In this document: in pieces, positions 23,599 to 32,428 of the stretch | How the letters are laid out: each line of letters opens with the position of its first letter | Numbering within the stretch: the stretch's first letter is position 1 | Notes under the pieces: generated by a model | Seen by the model: the letters and a program-made list of their open reading frames with translations, nothing else | The model's database searches: none | What the model was told of the DNA's origin: nothing | Translations under genes and position numbers: made by a program | NCBI RefSeq assembly: GCF_017355935.1 | Contig: NZ_JAFIQT010000002.1 | Location: 868,001 to 932,000, forward strand | Direction of reading: 5' to 3' | Source of the DNA: Telluribacter humicola | Lineage (GTDB): Bacteria; Bacteroidota; Bacteroidia; Cytophagales; Spirosomataceae | DNA: 64,000 nt

Positions 23599-24270
23599 TT
23601 AGGCTTTAGCAGCCTGGATGATGTCGTTTCCTTCCAGGATGTTTTTGGGATACCCATTTTTGGTGACATGGATCATGGCAAGAGCCAGCTCATCTAACCG
23701 ACAAAATCCTTTTGGATATAAGGACCGCCCCACCGGGAAGAGCCAGGTGATGTATTTATAGTAGCTATGGGTATACCGCATACCTTTCATTGGATGGATA
23801 AATCCGGGTCGAAAGGCATATACCTGCCGGAAGGGCAGCCTCATCAAGTCATTTTCAGTTTTTCCTTTTACCCGGGCCCAGCTGATGCGCCCCTTCTCAG
23901 AACTATCGGTACCGGCGCCGGATACGTAGCAAAAGGTCATGTCAGGGTTCAGCCGGCTAAGTGTCTGAGCCACGTGCATGGTCAGGGTGTAGGTGAGCCG
24001 GTAGAATTCCTCTTCCTTCATACCTACTGATGATACACCCAGGCAGAAGAAGCAGGCATTGTAGCCCCTCAGTTGGTCTTTAATGGGTGTAAGATCAAAG
24101 AAGTCACTGTGAATTACCTCCGTAAGCTTGGGATGTACCACCCCGCAGGGCTTTCGATTGATGACCAGTACGGCTTCTACGTCGGGGTGAATGAGGCAGG
24201 TATGCATGACACCTTCTCCAACCATGCCGGTGGCGCCGGTAATAATTACTCTGAGGGGATAAGTATTCAT
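23599..24270 (-). CDS. NAD(P)-binding Rossmann-fold (epimerase-like) protein
   Basis: A 223-residue extended-SDR-like protein. It starts with RVIITGATGMVGEGVMHTCL, the TGATGxxG nucleotide-binding motif, followed by VLVINRKP and a substrate-binding half with CYVSGAGTDSSEKGRISWAR and AFRPGFIHPM. The atypical-SDR type with NAD(P)-binding YbjT-like fold is common in Bacteroidetes. It is shorter than true sugar-nucleotide epimerases. No partner gene suggests a pathway. Confidence 0.82.
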   Translation of the reverse strand: MNTYPLRVIITGATGMVGEGVMHTCLIHPDVEAVLVINRKPCGVVHPKLTEVIHSDFFDLTPIKDQLRGYNACFFCLGVSSVGMKEEEFYRLTYTLTMHVAQTLSRLNPDMTFCYVSGAGTDSSEKGRISWARVKGKTENDLMRLPFRQVYAFRPGFIHPMKGMRYTHSYYKYITWLFPVGRSLYPKGFCRLDELALAMIHVTKNGYPKNILEGNDIIQAAKA

Positions 24271-24445
24271 GGAAGTAGTATAGCTGGTGTAGGGGGCAAA
24301 TATAAAGCGCTGCTACCGAATAAGACCCTGATCGGGGTATACTTAGTCTGTAACAGCGCTCTATTATTTATCTATTCTTATCAATCCATCGCCAGGTAGC
24401 TCAACCCTGCCAGCTGTTTTCACTCACAAGAGCTACCAATGATGG

Positions 24446-25492
24446 TTAAGCCAGCACGCTCGATACGGAGGCTTTGGCGCTGGCAATGGTGTCTGATAAG
24501 TTCTCGCCGGCGTCGTGAATGGATCGCTTGGCACCGCGGCTAGCCCGGTTCAACTTATAGCGGTACTTCGCTTTGTCGTAATCGCTCATATTATTGATCG
24601 TATTCAGGATGGAGTAGCCTACCAGTCCGACTACCACCAGTCCGAGTCCCCAGGCTAGTTGCTTCTGAGTTCCCTTGGACATAAGGGGAGAGCTACCATC
24701 CTTAGGCTCCATGTATTTTCGCATCATTGCTGCCAAAGCTTCCTCCGGAAGCAGGTGAGATAGTACCTCATACGATTTATTCACTAAACCCCCTGCGATT
24801 ACTTTGGATTCTCCTTTCATCAGGGCTTTATATCCATCACGGGCTACCATAGTCGGATCGTCCAGCTGCTCAGTAACCCGGGCGTTTTCGGCTCCGGCCT
24901 TGCGGAAGAAGTCCGTATCGGTAGCATTGGGCATTAGAGCCGTGATGGTCACATTGGTATCTTTGAGCTCGTTGACCAGCGATTGGGTAAAGTTATAGAC
25001 GTAGGCCTTGGTACCGGCATAAACGGCCATCAGCGGCGAAGGCATGACGGATACAATGGATGCCAGGTTCAGGATCTTTCCCTCGTCACGGGCCACCATA
25101 TCTTTCAGAAACAGCTTGGTCAGGTGAGTCAGAGAGATTGTATTCAGATGAATCATGGCACTTTCCTTCTCCCAATCCGTTTCGGTAGCAAATATTCCAT
25201 GAACACCCACACCGGCATCATTGACCAGTACATCAACCGTGATTCCCTTTTGCTTTACTTCATTATAAAGCTCCTGAGCTGCATTTTCCCTTGCCAGATC
25301 TTTCTTGATGACCAGGGCCTTATCTAGATTATGTTTTTGCTTAAGTTCGTCAGCAAGTTGTTGTAGTGTATCTTCACCGCGGGATACCAACACCAGGTTG
25401 TAACTATCCTTAGCAAATAGTTTTGCCAGTTCCCTACCTATACCGCTTGAGGCTCCGGTAATCAACGCCGTTTTCACTGTCTCTGTGTTCAT
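24446..25492 (-). CDS. Short-chain dehydrogenase with C-terminal membrane-anchor tail
   Basis: A 348-residue protein. Residues 1-260 are a classical SDR: TGASSGIGRELAKLF nucleotide motif, NDAGVGV (Asp where most have Asn-Ala-Gly), catalytic Ser in LNLASIVSVMPS and Tyr-x-x-x-Lys in YAGTKAYVYN. After that comes an extra about 80 residues with a hydrophobic segment (LAWGLGLVVVGLVGYSIL) and a basic, Ser/Ala-rich amphipathic tail (RSIHDAGENLSDTIASAKAS). The tail looks like a membrane anchor with a YtxH/apolipoprotein-like helix. Length is 80-90 residues above a normal SDR. Substrate unknown. Confidence 0.85.
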   Translation of the reverse strand: MNTETVKTALITGASSGIGRELAKLFAKDSYNLVLVSRGEDTLQQLADELKQKHNLDKALVIKKDLARENAAQELYNEVKQKGITVDVLVNDAGVGVHGIFATETDWEKESAMIHLNTISLTHLTKLFLKDMVARDEGKILNLASIVSVMPSPLMAVYAGTKAYVYNFTQSLVNELKDTNVTITALMPNATDTDFFRKAGAENARVTEQLDDPTMVARDGYKALMKGESKVIAGGLVNKSYEVLSHLLPEEALAAMMRKYMEPKDGSSPLMSKGTQKQLAWGLGLVVVGLVGYSILNTINNMSDYDKAKYRYKLNRASRGAKRSIHDAGENLSDTIASAKASVSSVLA

Positions 25493-25874
25493 AATTTTTG
25501 TGTGTTTACGTGACCTATGTTTCCTGTTGATTAACAGCTAGCTAGCAGGAATGTTTTCGACTGGTGACATACTACACTGTCTTACCATAAGCGTATAGTG
25601 GTAGCCGTAACCTCATTTTAAAACAATGAATAATTGTCAGGGTAGTATGTACTATTGGGGAGGCTGCCGAATCAGGCTGTTGTAAGCTCATCTATCTGGT
25701 AGGTAATTAAATAGAGTATTTAAAAGCATTCTGAAAGGGCTTATGGCATCAGCCTCCTGATTGAGGATACAGGTAAAGGCTTAATGGCTTTAAATCAGAA
25801 AGAAAAGATAGAAATACATGAATAAATAGGATGGCAGACGCCGATTATTCCTAAAAAAGAATTCAAACAAATTG

Positions 25875-25882
25875 TATATTTG
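25875..25882 (+). promoter_or_regulatory. Candidate -7 promoter box of first response regulator
   Basis: TATATTTG is an exact TAnnTTTG match located 38 bp before the proposed TTG start at 25920. A good -33 box was not found. If real, it excludes the in-frame TTG at 25872 as a start. Confidence 0.45.
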
Positions 25883-25919
25883 GGTGTTTTTTCCTCAGCT
25901 TACTAAATTAAATACACAA

Positions 25920-26345
25920 TTGAACGCAACCTGCTTACTTATAGACGATGATGTTGAAGAGCATGATCTCTTCACCACTGCCTTGCATCAGGTCAATCCT
26001 AATCTGAGTTGTGTAGTATTGGATAGTGGAATTAAGGCTGTTGAAAAGCTTAAGAATGAACAAAGCCTGACTCCCGGCTTTATTTTTCTTGATCTGAACA
26101 TGCCGGGTATGGATGGAAAAGAGTGTCTGGTTGAGCTTAGAAGTATTGATCGTCTTAAAGAGGTACCTATCATTATCTATTCAACTTCCATCAATCCTCT
26201 GCACGTGTCCGAAACAAAAGAACTGGGTTCGGCAGGCTATGTAGTGAAGCCTGATGCGTTTTCGGATCTGGTAGATACCCTGAATAAAGTTATAGCTACC
26301 CCCACCTGGGACAATAGCTACTTCTACTATCCCAAGAGAGCCTAG
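25920..26345 (+). CDS. Single-domain response regulator (Rcp1-like), paralogue 1
   Basis: A 141-residue receiver domain only. Acidic pocket Asp residues in LLIDDDVEEH, phosphoacceptor Asp in FIFLDLNMPGMDGKECL, Thr/Ser in IIYSTS, and Lys in AGYVVKPD are all present. I chose the TTG at 25920 because it aligns with the starts of its two paralogues (MSVTWLLIDDD, MTTTCLLIDDD) and follows a TAnnTTTG box; the longer N-terminus from 25872 has no homology. There is no output domain, so it must act by protein contact, as Rcp1-like regulators do with phytochrome-type kinases. No kinase gene is adjacent. Confidence 0.88.
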   Translation: MNATCLLIDDDVEEHDLFTTALHQVNPNLSCVVLDSGIKAVEKLKNEQSLTPGFIFLDLNMPGMDGKECLVELRSIDRLKEVPIIIYSTSINPLHVSETKELGSAGYVVKPDAFSDLVDTLNKVIATPTWDNSYFYYPKRA

Positions 26346-26822
26346 AGTACTCTCAAAACTTCAACCGGGAAAGGATTCGAAGACCGGAAGGACTGTACGA
26401 ACGTTACAGCATGATATACTTTCCTGCTTTTTTCTAATAGCTTAAAAACTGGAAATATAAAATTGGCATTGTATTTGCTCTATATGAACATATTTGTATG
26501 AGACTTTCATACATAAAGTGTGTATAGATGATCTAGAGTCAAAGGATACTAGCCTTTGACTCTTTTGTTTTTATACGCTGATAAATAAGTAATTGAATAG
26601 ATTGAGTTACCAGGAATAGATGCGGAGCCTCTATATGGATTCAGACAACTACCAGTACTTTCTGAATAGCTTGGCAGGGGACGGGGATTGGTAGAGGATG
26701 CTTTATTAAGGAGGACATTATATAGAAAAGTCACAACATATTTTGGGTGTGAGAGTTGTGGTGTAGGGAGGAAGGTTACAGGAGTGACTTCTACCAGCTT
26801 TGGTTAGAAAAGGAAAGTGATT
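26346..26822. other. Gene-free region between two response regulator genes
   Basis: 477 bp with a terminator at 26535-26572 that ends the first response-regulator transcript. The remainder is AT-rich and has no convincing frame; a leftward frame at 26549-26734 crosses the terminator and is not credible. Confidence 0.55.
26535..26572 (+). terminator. Rho-independent terminator
   Basis: AGAGTCAAAGG (26535-26545) pairs with CCTTTGACTCT (26553-26563), 7-nt loop, then TTTGTTTTT. About 190 bp after the first response regulator stop. Confidence 0.8.
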
Positions 26823-27269
26823 ATGAGCGTTACCTGGTTATTAATAGATGATGATACGGATGATCAGTATCTCTTCTCCTCTGCTTTGCATGATGTAAAT
26901 CCTACTCTTCAGTGTGTGACTGAGATCAGCGGTATGAGTGCTTTAGAAAAGCTATACAAAGAAGAAAGCTTTACCCCCGAGGTTATTTTTCTGGATCTTA
27001 ATATGAGGGGGCTGGATGGGAAGCAATGTCTGTCCGAGCTCAAAAAGATTGACCGGCTAAAGGAGGTGCCCATTATCATTTATTCAACTTCAAACTATCC
27101 CCGCGACATATCCGAGACCAGGGAACTTGGAGCCGCAGGCTATATAGTGAAGCCAACCGGATTCACAGAGATAGTTAAAACCATCTACTCACTCCTGGAA
27201 AAACCAATCCGCAATACCAGCTACTTTTTCTCCGACAGCAGTTCTAGCCTGTGTTCTCCTACTCAGTAA
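26823..27269 (+). CDS. Single-domain response regulator (Rcp1-like), paralogue 2
   Basis: A 148-residue receiver domain: WLLIDDDTDDQYLF acidic pocket, phosphoacceptor Asp in VIFLDLNMRGLDGKQCL, IIYSTS, and AAGYIVKPTG with the conserved Lys. It differs from its paralogues in having Arg instead of Pro in the usual NMPGMDG loop. The ATG at 26823 was chosen because the sequence after it matches the paralogues; an in-frame upstream GTG at 26817 is only two codons longer. No DNA-binding domain. Likely arose with paralogue 1 by duplication. Partner kinase unknown. Confidence 0.87.
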   Translation: MSVTWLLIDDDTDDQYLFSSALHDVNPTLQCVTEISGMSALEKLYKEESFTPEVIFLDLNMRGLDGKQCLSELKKIDRLKEVPIIIYSTSNYPRDISETRELGAAGYIVKPTGFTEIVKTIYSLLEKPIRNTSYFFSDSSSSLCSPTQ

Positions 27270-27306
27270 GGTAGTTACAGATTAAAAGCCGTATACTGGC
27301 TGCTTA

Positions 27307-27633
27307 CTAATTGGTATTATCATGCAGTCGTAGTACCTGAGCAATATTGATGATTTCTTCCGCACGTTTTCCCTGCTCCCCGATTGAAGCCTGGTTATAG
27401 AGTTGCTGACGTTCGGGCTCCCACTCGAATAATTCAGTCTTGGCGTCAAAGATACCAACGGGTTTCTGAGCGGCATCAGCAGATAGTCCCTCCAGAATAG
27501 TCTGAGCCTGCAGGTAGGTATCACAACCAATTTGATGATACTCTTCATCATGAAGGTATATTACAGAATAACGCTTAGTGGCGGCTCCTTGGGATAAGTT
27601 AGTAATATGCTGGTGCGGGAGCGAGTTTTTCAT
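27307..27633 (-). CDS. Small protein of an unrecognised family, paralogue A
   Basis: A 108-residue soluble protein convergent with the second response regulator. I do not recognise its family. Its last 80 residues are very similar to the protein at 54819-55190: YHQIGC, then a 9-15-residue variable helix, GIFDAKTELFEWEPERQQ and YNQASIGEQGKRAEEII are shared almost unchanged. The conserved block is rich in aromatic and charged residues; the first 20 residues are variable. No signal peptide or membrane segment, so probably cytoplasmic. Position beside response regulators hints at a signalling link, but that is speculation. Confidence 0.75.
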   Translation of the reverse strand: MKNSLPHQHITNLSQGAATKRYSVIYLHDEEYHQIGCDTYLQAQTILEGLSADAAQKPVGIFDAKTELFEWEPERQQLYNQASIGEQGKRAEEIINIAQVLRLHDNTN

Positions 27634-28055
27634 AGTGGGTTGTGGAAATATGTTTATTAGAATGAAGTGTTCTGACTAGGTTCTTTAGTTTTTCTGGCGC
27701 CGGAAGCCGTTGTTGATAAAGTACAATTATGCGTTTTTTGAAATGAGTCTGTTATATAGTACACTCAATATTACCTGGTATGCTTATAGGTATCCATAAC
27801 TGTTCCGGTACTGTTGCAGGCATAGTCATTGACTAGATGATCAACAGAAGTACTTGTCTAAATATTGGCTCTGTTGAGAGCCTTAATTATCAACGAATTA
27901 TGAATTTAAGATAAATAAATAACACTTGCTCTGCTTTCTTGGAACTACCCTTGAATCTGTTGGAATAGTACCATTACTACGGCCGGCTAAGCCATTGTGA
28001 AAGTTTTTTTACTAGTATGGAGAAGGTACTTGTAGTACTAATGAAATAGAAGATC

Positions 28056-28079
28056 AGTATAGTTAAAACTAACTATACT
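28056..28079. repeat. Perfect 10-bp inverted repeat
   Basis: AGTATAGTTA (28056-28065) and TAACTATACT (28070-28079) around AAAC. Could be an operator or the 5' hairpin of an RNA. It lies about 420 bp upstream of the Ldh2-type gene, in a region without genes. Confidence 0.5.
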
Positions 28080-28332
28080 TATATTAATACAATTTGTGTA
28101 GCTATTCCGGGGAGTGATTAGTAGAATGCCTCAGGTAAACCTTGGGTAGTAGACTAAGCAGGGGAGTCAGGTGCAAAGTGAGGACTGATTTACTTAAAGT
28201 ACCTGAAAAGAAACAGGGGTCGGGGCCTGCACTCTATGAAGCTGTGGCACAGTTTTTTTAACTTATTATTTCAGGATTCGAAAATTAGCTACATAATTTT
28301 CTACTCGATAGTTTAATACTCACTACTATTGT

Positions 28333-28368
28333 AAGGAGTCATAAACCTGGTTTATGACTCCTTTTTTA
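28333..28368 (+). terminator. Orphan rho-independent terminator
   Basis: AAGGAGTCATAAACC pairs with GGTTTATGACTCCTT (28333-28347 with 28349-28363; the realistic loop is CCTGG), followed by TTTTTT. It points right, yet no rightward gene precedes it in the 864-bp gap. Confidence 0.8.
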
Positions 28369-28497
28369 TAAGCCTTAGCAGTAGGTTGTTATCATAGTCT
28401 AAGGATGGTGAAGAAATTCTGCTATCGGTACTTGAAGTAAAAACAGGAGGGCAGGACATTTTAGCTAGATACCAGATCAGCTAAAAAACATTATGCA

Positions 28498-29595
28498 ATG
28501 ATTTCGAAAGACCACCAGAACGTCATTATTTCAGCGGAGCAGTTGCGCCGGTTTACCACAGAGGTTTTCGGGTATTTTGGCGTACCTCACGATGATGCCG
28601 CGCTGGCGGCCGATGTGCTGGCCTACAGTGATGAACATGGCATCGACTCCCACGGGGTAGCTCGCCTTAAGACCTACTACGACTTATTAAAAGCAGGACG
28701 CATCAATCCGAAGCCGGTACTAACAATAGTACGGGAGAAGGGAAGCGTCGCTACGGTAGATGGTGATAATGGACTGGGGCTGGTAGTAGGGCCAAAGTGC
28801 ATGGAGATAGCCATGCGCAAAGCCAACGCGCATGGCTCCGGTTGGGTCAGTGTCTGTAATACCAACCACTATGGCGCGGCCGGTTACTATCCGGTCATGG
28901 CCCTGCAGGAAGATCTGATTGGTATTTCCATGACCAATACAACCAAAGGCGTAGCCCCTTTTAATGGAGCTGAGAAGATGTTGGGTACCAACCCCGTGGC
29001 CATTGCTTTTCCGGGACTGCATGAGCCGCCTGTTATCATTGACTTTGCTTCCAGTGCCGTCTCGTACGGCAAGGTAGAGATTGCTAAAAGAAAAGGGGAG
29101 AAGATACCCGAAGGCTGGTGTATTGATAAAGACGGCAAGTCTACCACCGAGCCAGCCGAGATGATAGAGGGCGGAGCACTGCTGCCCCTGGGTAGTACTG
29201 ACACCGGAAGCGGACATAAGGGATACTGCCTGGCCAGTATGGTAGATATCTTGTCGGCGGTACTGAGCGGAGCCAACTGGGGGCCGTTCGCAGCTCCTTT
29301 CGCGATTCATGTTGCACCCTCGGGCAAGCAGGTTGGCAAAGGGATTGGTCATTTCTTTGGAGCGATGGATATTGAAGGCTTCCGTGATAAACTCGATTTC
29401 AAGAAAGATATCGACGAATGGATACACACCATGCGTGCCACTAAGCCTATGCCCGGTACGGAGGGAGTACTTATCCCCGGTGATCCCGAAAGGCACGCCT
29501 ACCAGCTCAGAATGAAAAGTGGAATACCGGTTAATAAAGAAGTGGTAGCTTCCCTGCGGGTCATTGCTGAGGAGACGGGTATTCCATTTGAGTAG
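28498..29595 (+). CDS. Malate/L-lactate-type dehydrogenase (Ldh2/MDH2 family)
   Basis: A 365-residue oxidoreductase of the Ldh2 family, unrelated in fold to classical Rossmann malate dehydrogenases. Hallmarks are SDEHGIDSHGVARL (catalytic His region), NTNHYGAAGYYP, GTNPVAIAFPG, and DTGSGHKGYCLA near residues 240-250. Members reduce 2-oxoacids such as malate, lactate, ureidoglycolate or 2,3-diketogulonate with NAD(P)H. Cytoplasmic and single-gene. Precise substrate cannot be decided; a 2-oxo sugar acid is plausible but unproven. Confidence 0.9.
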   Translation: MISKDHQNVIISAEQLRRFTTEVFGYFGVPHDDAALAADVLAYSDEHGIDSHGVARLKTYYDLLKAGRINPKPVLTIVREKGSVATVDGDNGLGLVVGPKCMEIAMRKANAHGSGWVSVCNTNHYGAAGYYPVMALQEDLIGISMTNTTKGVAPFNGAEKMLGTNPVAIAFPGLHEPPVIIDFASSAVSYGKVEIAKRKGEKIPEGWCIDKDGKSTTEPAEMIEGGALLPLGSTDTGSGHKGYCLASMVDILSAVLSGANWGPFAAPFAIHVAPSGKQVGKGIGHFFGAMDIEGFRDKLDFKKDIDEWIHTMRATKPMPGTEGVLIPGDPERHAYQLRMKSGIPVNKEVVASLRVIAEETGIPFE

Positions 29596-29857
29596 TAGTC
29601 AAAGTAGCTCTTTTCTGTCTTGAAAGTAAGTAGCTGATTGGAATAGGGGAGCAGACAAGCGTTTTACAGGCTTTTTCAACGAAAAAATTGGGCTTTTAAA
29701 ATCAATTTCGCCCCAACGTATCAGAAACAGCAGCTACTTCATAAAACGTAAAGAACTCTGTGTAGTTTTGAGCACTTTACTGCATCAGGTTCATCACTGA
29801 TGATGTAATAAAAACCAGATCTCTGTTATTAAAGATGCGTGTATAAATCCAGCCTCT

Positions 29858-32017
29858 ATGCCACGTTTCTTCGATCATTTGGTGAACGAATTTGATCTGC
29901 CGTTACACAACCCGGTACTGGTATTCTCCCTGATTCTGTTCATTATTCTGCTATCCCCCATACTGCTCAGGCGGTTCAATATCCCTGGTATCATTGTCCT
30001 GATTATTTCAGGAGTAGTAGTAGGGCCTAACGGACTCAATTTACTGGCCAAGAACTCGGCCGTTGATCTATTTTCAACGATCGGGCTGCTCTACATCATG
30101 TTCATCGCGGGTCTGGAGCTGGACATGGCTGAGTTCAAAGCCAACCGGAACAAGAGCCTTGTATTTGGTTTCTTTACCTTCATCATCCCCCTGGGGATAG
30201 GCTATCCGGTATGCTACTACCTGCTCGGCTACGATTTTGAGGCTAGTTTCCTGACGGCCAGTATGTTTTCCACCCATACGCTGGTGTCTTATCCCATAGT
30301 AAGCCGACTGGGCATTGCCAATAACCAGGCGGTAGCCGTCACGGTGGGAGGCACCATCCTGACCGATACAGCAGTGCTTATTCTGCTGGCCGTGATCACC
30401 GGCTCAGGGGATGGTGGTATTACCGAAAGCTTCTGGATTACGTTAGGGATTTCGCTCCTGATTTTTGCGGCTATCATGTTCCTGGTGATACCTCGCGTAG
30501 CCGAATGGTTTTTTCGTAAGCTGGAAGGAGAGAAGCACTCCCACTACATCTTTGTGCTGTCGGTAGTTTTCTTTGCCGCGTTTTTGGCGGAGGTAGCCGG
30601 TGTCGAGCCGATCATTGGAGCCTTCGTCGCCGGATTGGCCCTCAATCGCCTGATTCCGCGCTCGTCGGCCCTAATGAACCGCATTGAATTTATCGGTAAT
30701 GCCCTGTTTATCCCCTTCTTTCTGATCAGTGTCGGTATGCTGGTGGATGTGTCGGTTATCTTCAATGGTCCCATGGCATTGATCATTGCCGGAGCTCTTA
30801 CCGTGGTGGCGCTCCTAAGCAAGTGGCTGGCCGCGTTGACCACCCAGCTGATATTTAAGTACAGGACGGTGCAGCGACAGCTTATATTTGGATTGAGTAG
30901 TGCTCATGCAGCGGCCACGCTGGCCGTGATCCTGGTAGGGTACAATGCCAAAATCCTGGATGAAAACATCCTCAATGGCACGATCATCCTGATATTGATT
31001 ACCTGTATCGTTTCGTCCTTCGCGACGGAGAAAGCCGCTAAAAAGATCGTAGTAGCCTCCGAGAGTGAGCCGGTGCAGGACGCCACTCACGGAGGGGATG
31101 CGGAACATATACTACTACCCATTGCCAATATCAATAACTTTGAAAAGCTGCTGGACTTTTCCATCCTGATCAAAGACCGGAAGTCCCAGAATCCCATATC
31201 AATCCTGTCCGTAGTACCCAACGACGAGGAAGCAGAATTGAACATCATCAAGGCCAAGAACAGCATGGCCAGCTTTGTACACCACGCCTCCGCGACCGAA
31301 ACCGATGTAAGTTTCATTGCCACGATTGACCATAATGTAGCCAGTGGCATTGCCCGGACCTCTATTGAGGTGATGGCGGATATCATTGTGCTGGGCTGGC
31401 CGGGGCGTTCGGGAGTGGTGGACAAGATCTTTGGCGAGAAAATATACAGTATCATTGACAGTGCCGACAAAACCGCATTTATCTGTGACTTTGCTCAGCC
31501 GCTGGCTATCCATAAACGTATGTTCATAGCGGCCTTGCCGCTGTCCGAGCGCGAAAATGGCTTTGAGCTGTGGTTTACCAAAATCGTGAAGCTATCGCAG
31601 GAGCTGTCTATTCCTATTACTTACTTCTGCGGTCAGGCAACCGGCGACGCTGTCAGAGAACTGATGAAGCGATGGCAGATTAATATTCCCATTGAATTTA
31701 AAACGTTTGATAACTGGGCCGAATTCTCAGCCTTATCGGATACCATACGTGTTGATGACCTGTTTGTATTTGCCTCGGCGCGTAGGGGATCCGTTTCACA
31801 CCTACCCATACTGGATAATCTTCCCTTCAAGATGCAGCGCTACTTTGGAGATATCAGTAAGGTACTTATCTATCCCCATCAGAATGGTCTGCGAACCGGG
31901 AAAGGCTTTAAACCTATTAATGCTAGCCCTACGAATGTAGGGAATGCTACCATGCGGAAACTACGGGAGGACTTCAACAGACTATTCGGAAGAAAGCCTG
32001 GGGATGAAAATCCCTAG
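29858..32017 (+). CDS. Kef-type cation:proton antiporter with C-terminal USP-like region
   Basis: A 719-residue membrane protein. Residues about 15-400 form a 12-13 helix Na+/H+ exchanger domain of the CPA2/KefB family (motifs RRFNIPGIIVLIISGVVVGP, GLLYIMFIAGLELD, FVAGLALNRLIPRSS). Residues 410-680 are cytoplasmic and resemble one or two universal-stress-protein-like domains (HILLPIANINNFEKLLDFSI, later IIVLGWPGRSG). There is no RCK/TrkA-N domain. Exchanges K+ or Na+ for protons at the inner membrane; the USP-like part may sense nucleotide. Monocistronic. Confidence 0.9.
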   Translation: MPRFFDHLVNEFDLPLHNPVLVFSLILFIILLSPILLRRFNIPGIIVLIISGVVVGPNGLNLLAKNSAVDLFSTIGLLYIMFIAGLELDMAEFKANRNKSLVFGFFTFIIPLGIGYPVCYYLLGYDFEASFLTASMFSTHTLVSYPIVSRLGIANNQAVAVTVGGTILTDTAVLILLAVITGSGDGGITESFWITLGISLLIFAAIMFLVIPRVAEWFFRKLEGEKHSHYIFVLSVVFFAAFLAEVAGVEPIIGAFVAGLALNRLIPRSSALMNRIEFIGNALFIPFFLISVGMLVDVSVIFNGPMALIIAGALTVVALLSKWLAALTTQLIFKYRTVQRQLIFGLSSAHAAATLAVILVGYNAKILDENILNGTIILILITCIVSSFATEKAAKKIVVASESEPVQDATHGGDAEHILLPIANINNFEKLLDFSILIKDRKSQNPISILSVVPNDEEAELNIIKAKNSMASFVHHASATETDVSFIATIDHNVASGIARTSIEVMADIIVLGWPGRSGVVDKIFGEKIYSIIDSADKTAFICDFAQPLAIHKRMFIAALPLSERENGFELWFTKIVKLSQELSIPITYFCGQATGDAVRELMKRWQINIPIEFKTFDNWAEFSALSDTIRVDDLFVFASARRGSVSHLPILDNLPFKMQRYFGDISKVLIYPHQNGLRTGKGFKPINASPTNVGNATMRKLREDFNRLFGRKPGDENP

Positions 32018-32428
32018 TAAACCGCTGTTGATATCTACAATGGCGATAAGTAGCTGATTATCTGCTAATATTTACTTATATACGCCTTCCTGTTTCCCGA
32101 TTTTTCTTGGCTATACGTTGCTGAGCCGTAAGAGTGGGGAAGCTAATTCCTATATTTTCCACAGAAGGAGCTTTACTACCGGCTACTGGTTATAGTAGTC
32201 AGCCCTCTACAATTTTATCTAACGGCTAACTGGTTGTAAAATAGATGCTTATCTTGTAGGTGCTTAGGCAAGGGTACGGCTAATGCGTCTATTATACATG
32301 ACTGGTTCGATTTTTTATTTTCCATCTTTGACTCTTCACCATTCAGGATCTGAGGTATTTGCTATGAAGAGTCAGTTCCAAGCCAGCCAAGGAGGTATGG
32401 AGATGTGACATTTAAATTTTGTGAGGCT
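32018..32428. other. Gene-free region with a 10-bp inverted repeat
   Basis: 411 bp without a credible gene. TGACTCTTCA (32329-32338) and TGAAGAGTCA (32365-32374) form a perfect 10-bp inverted repeat with a 26-nt loop just upstream of the small gene at 32429. No T tract follows, so it is not a typical terminator; it may be a structured leader or a protein site. Confidence 0.45.

Larger units (their letters stand above)
27634..28497. other. 864-bp gene-free region with inverted repeat and orphan terminator
   Basis: No convincing frame on either strand. Contents: GGCTCT-GTTG-AGAGCC hairpin at 27867-27882; a perfect 10-bp inverted repeat AGTATAGTTA/TAACTATACT at 28056-28079; and a strong rightward terminator at 28333-28368 with no gene in front of it. 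The layout could mean a small RNA ending at the terminator, or a decayed gene. It also contains the promoter of 28498-29595. Confidence 0.45.

Noticed and set aside
25872-25919. Upstream TTG start for the first response regulator
   Set aside because: The extra residues lack homology to both paralogues, and a TAnnTTTG promoter box overlaps the region.
28720-29496. A 258-codon leftward frame opposite the Ldh2-type gene
   Set aside because: Shadow of the real gene, with no recognisable motif.
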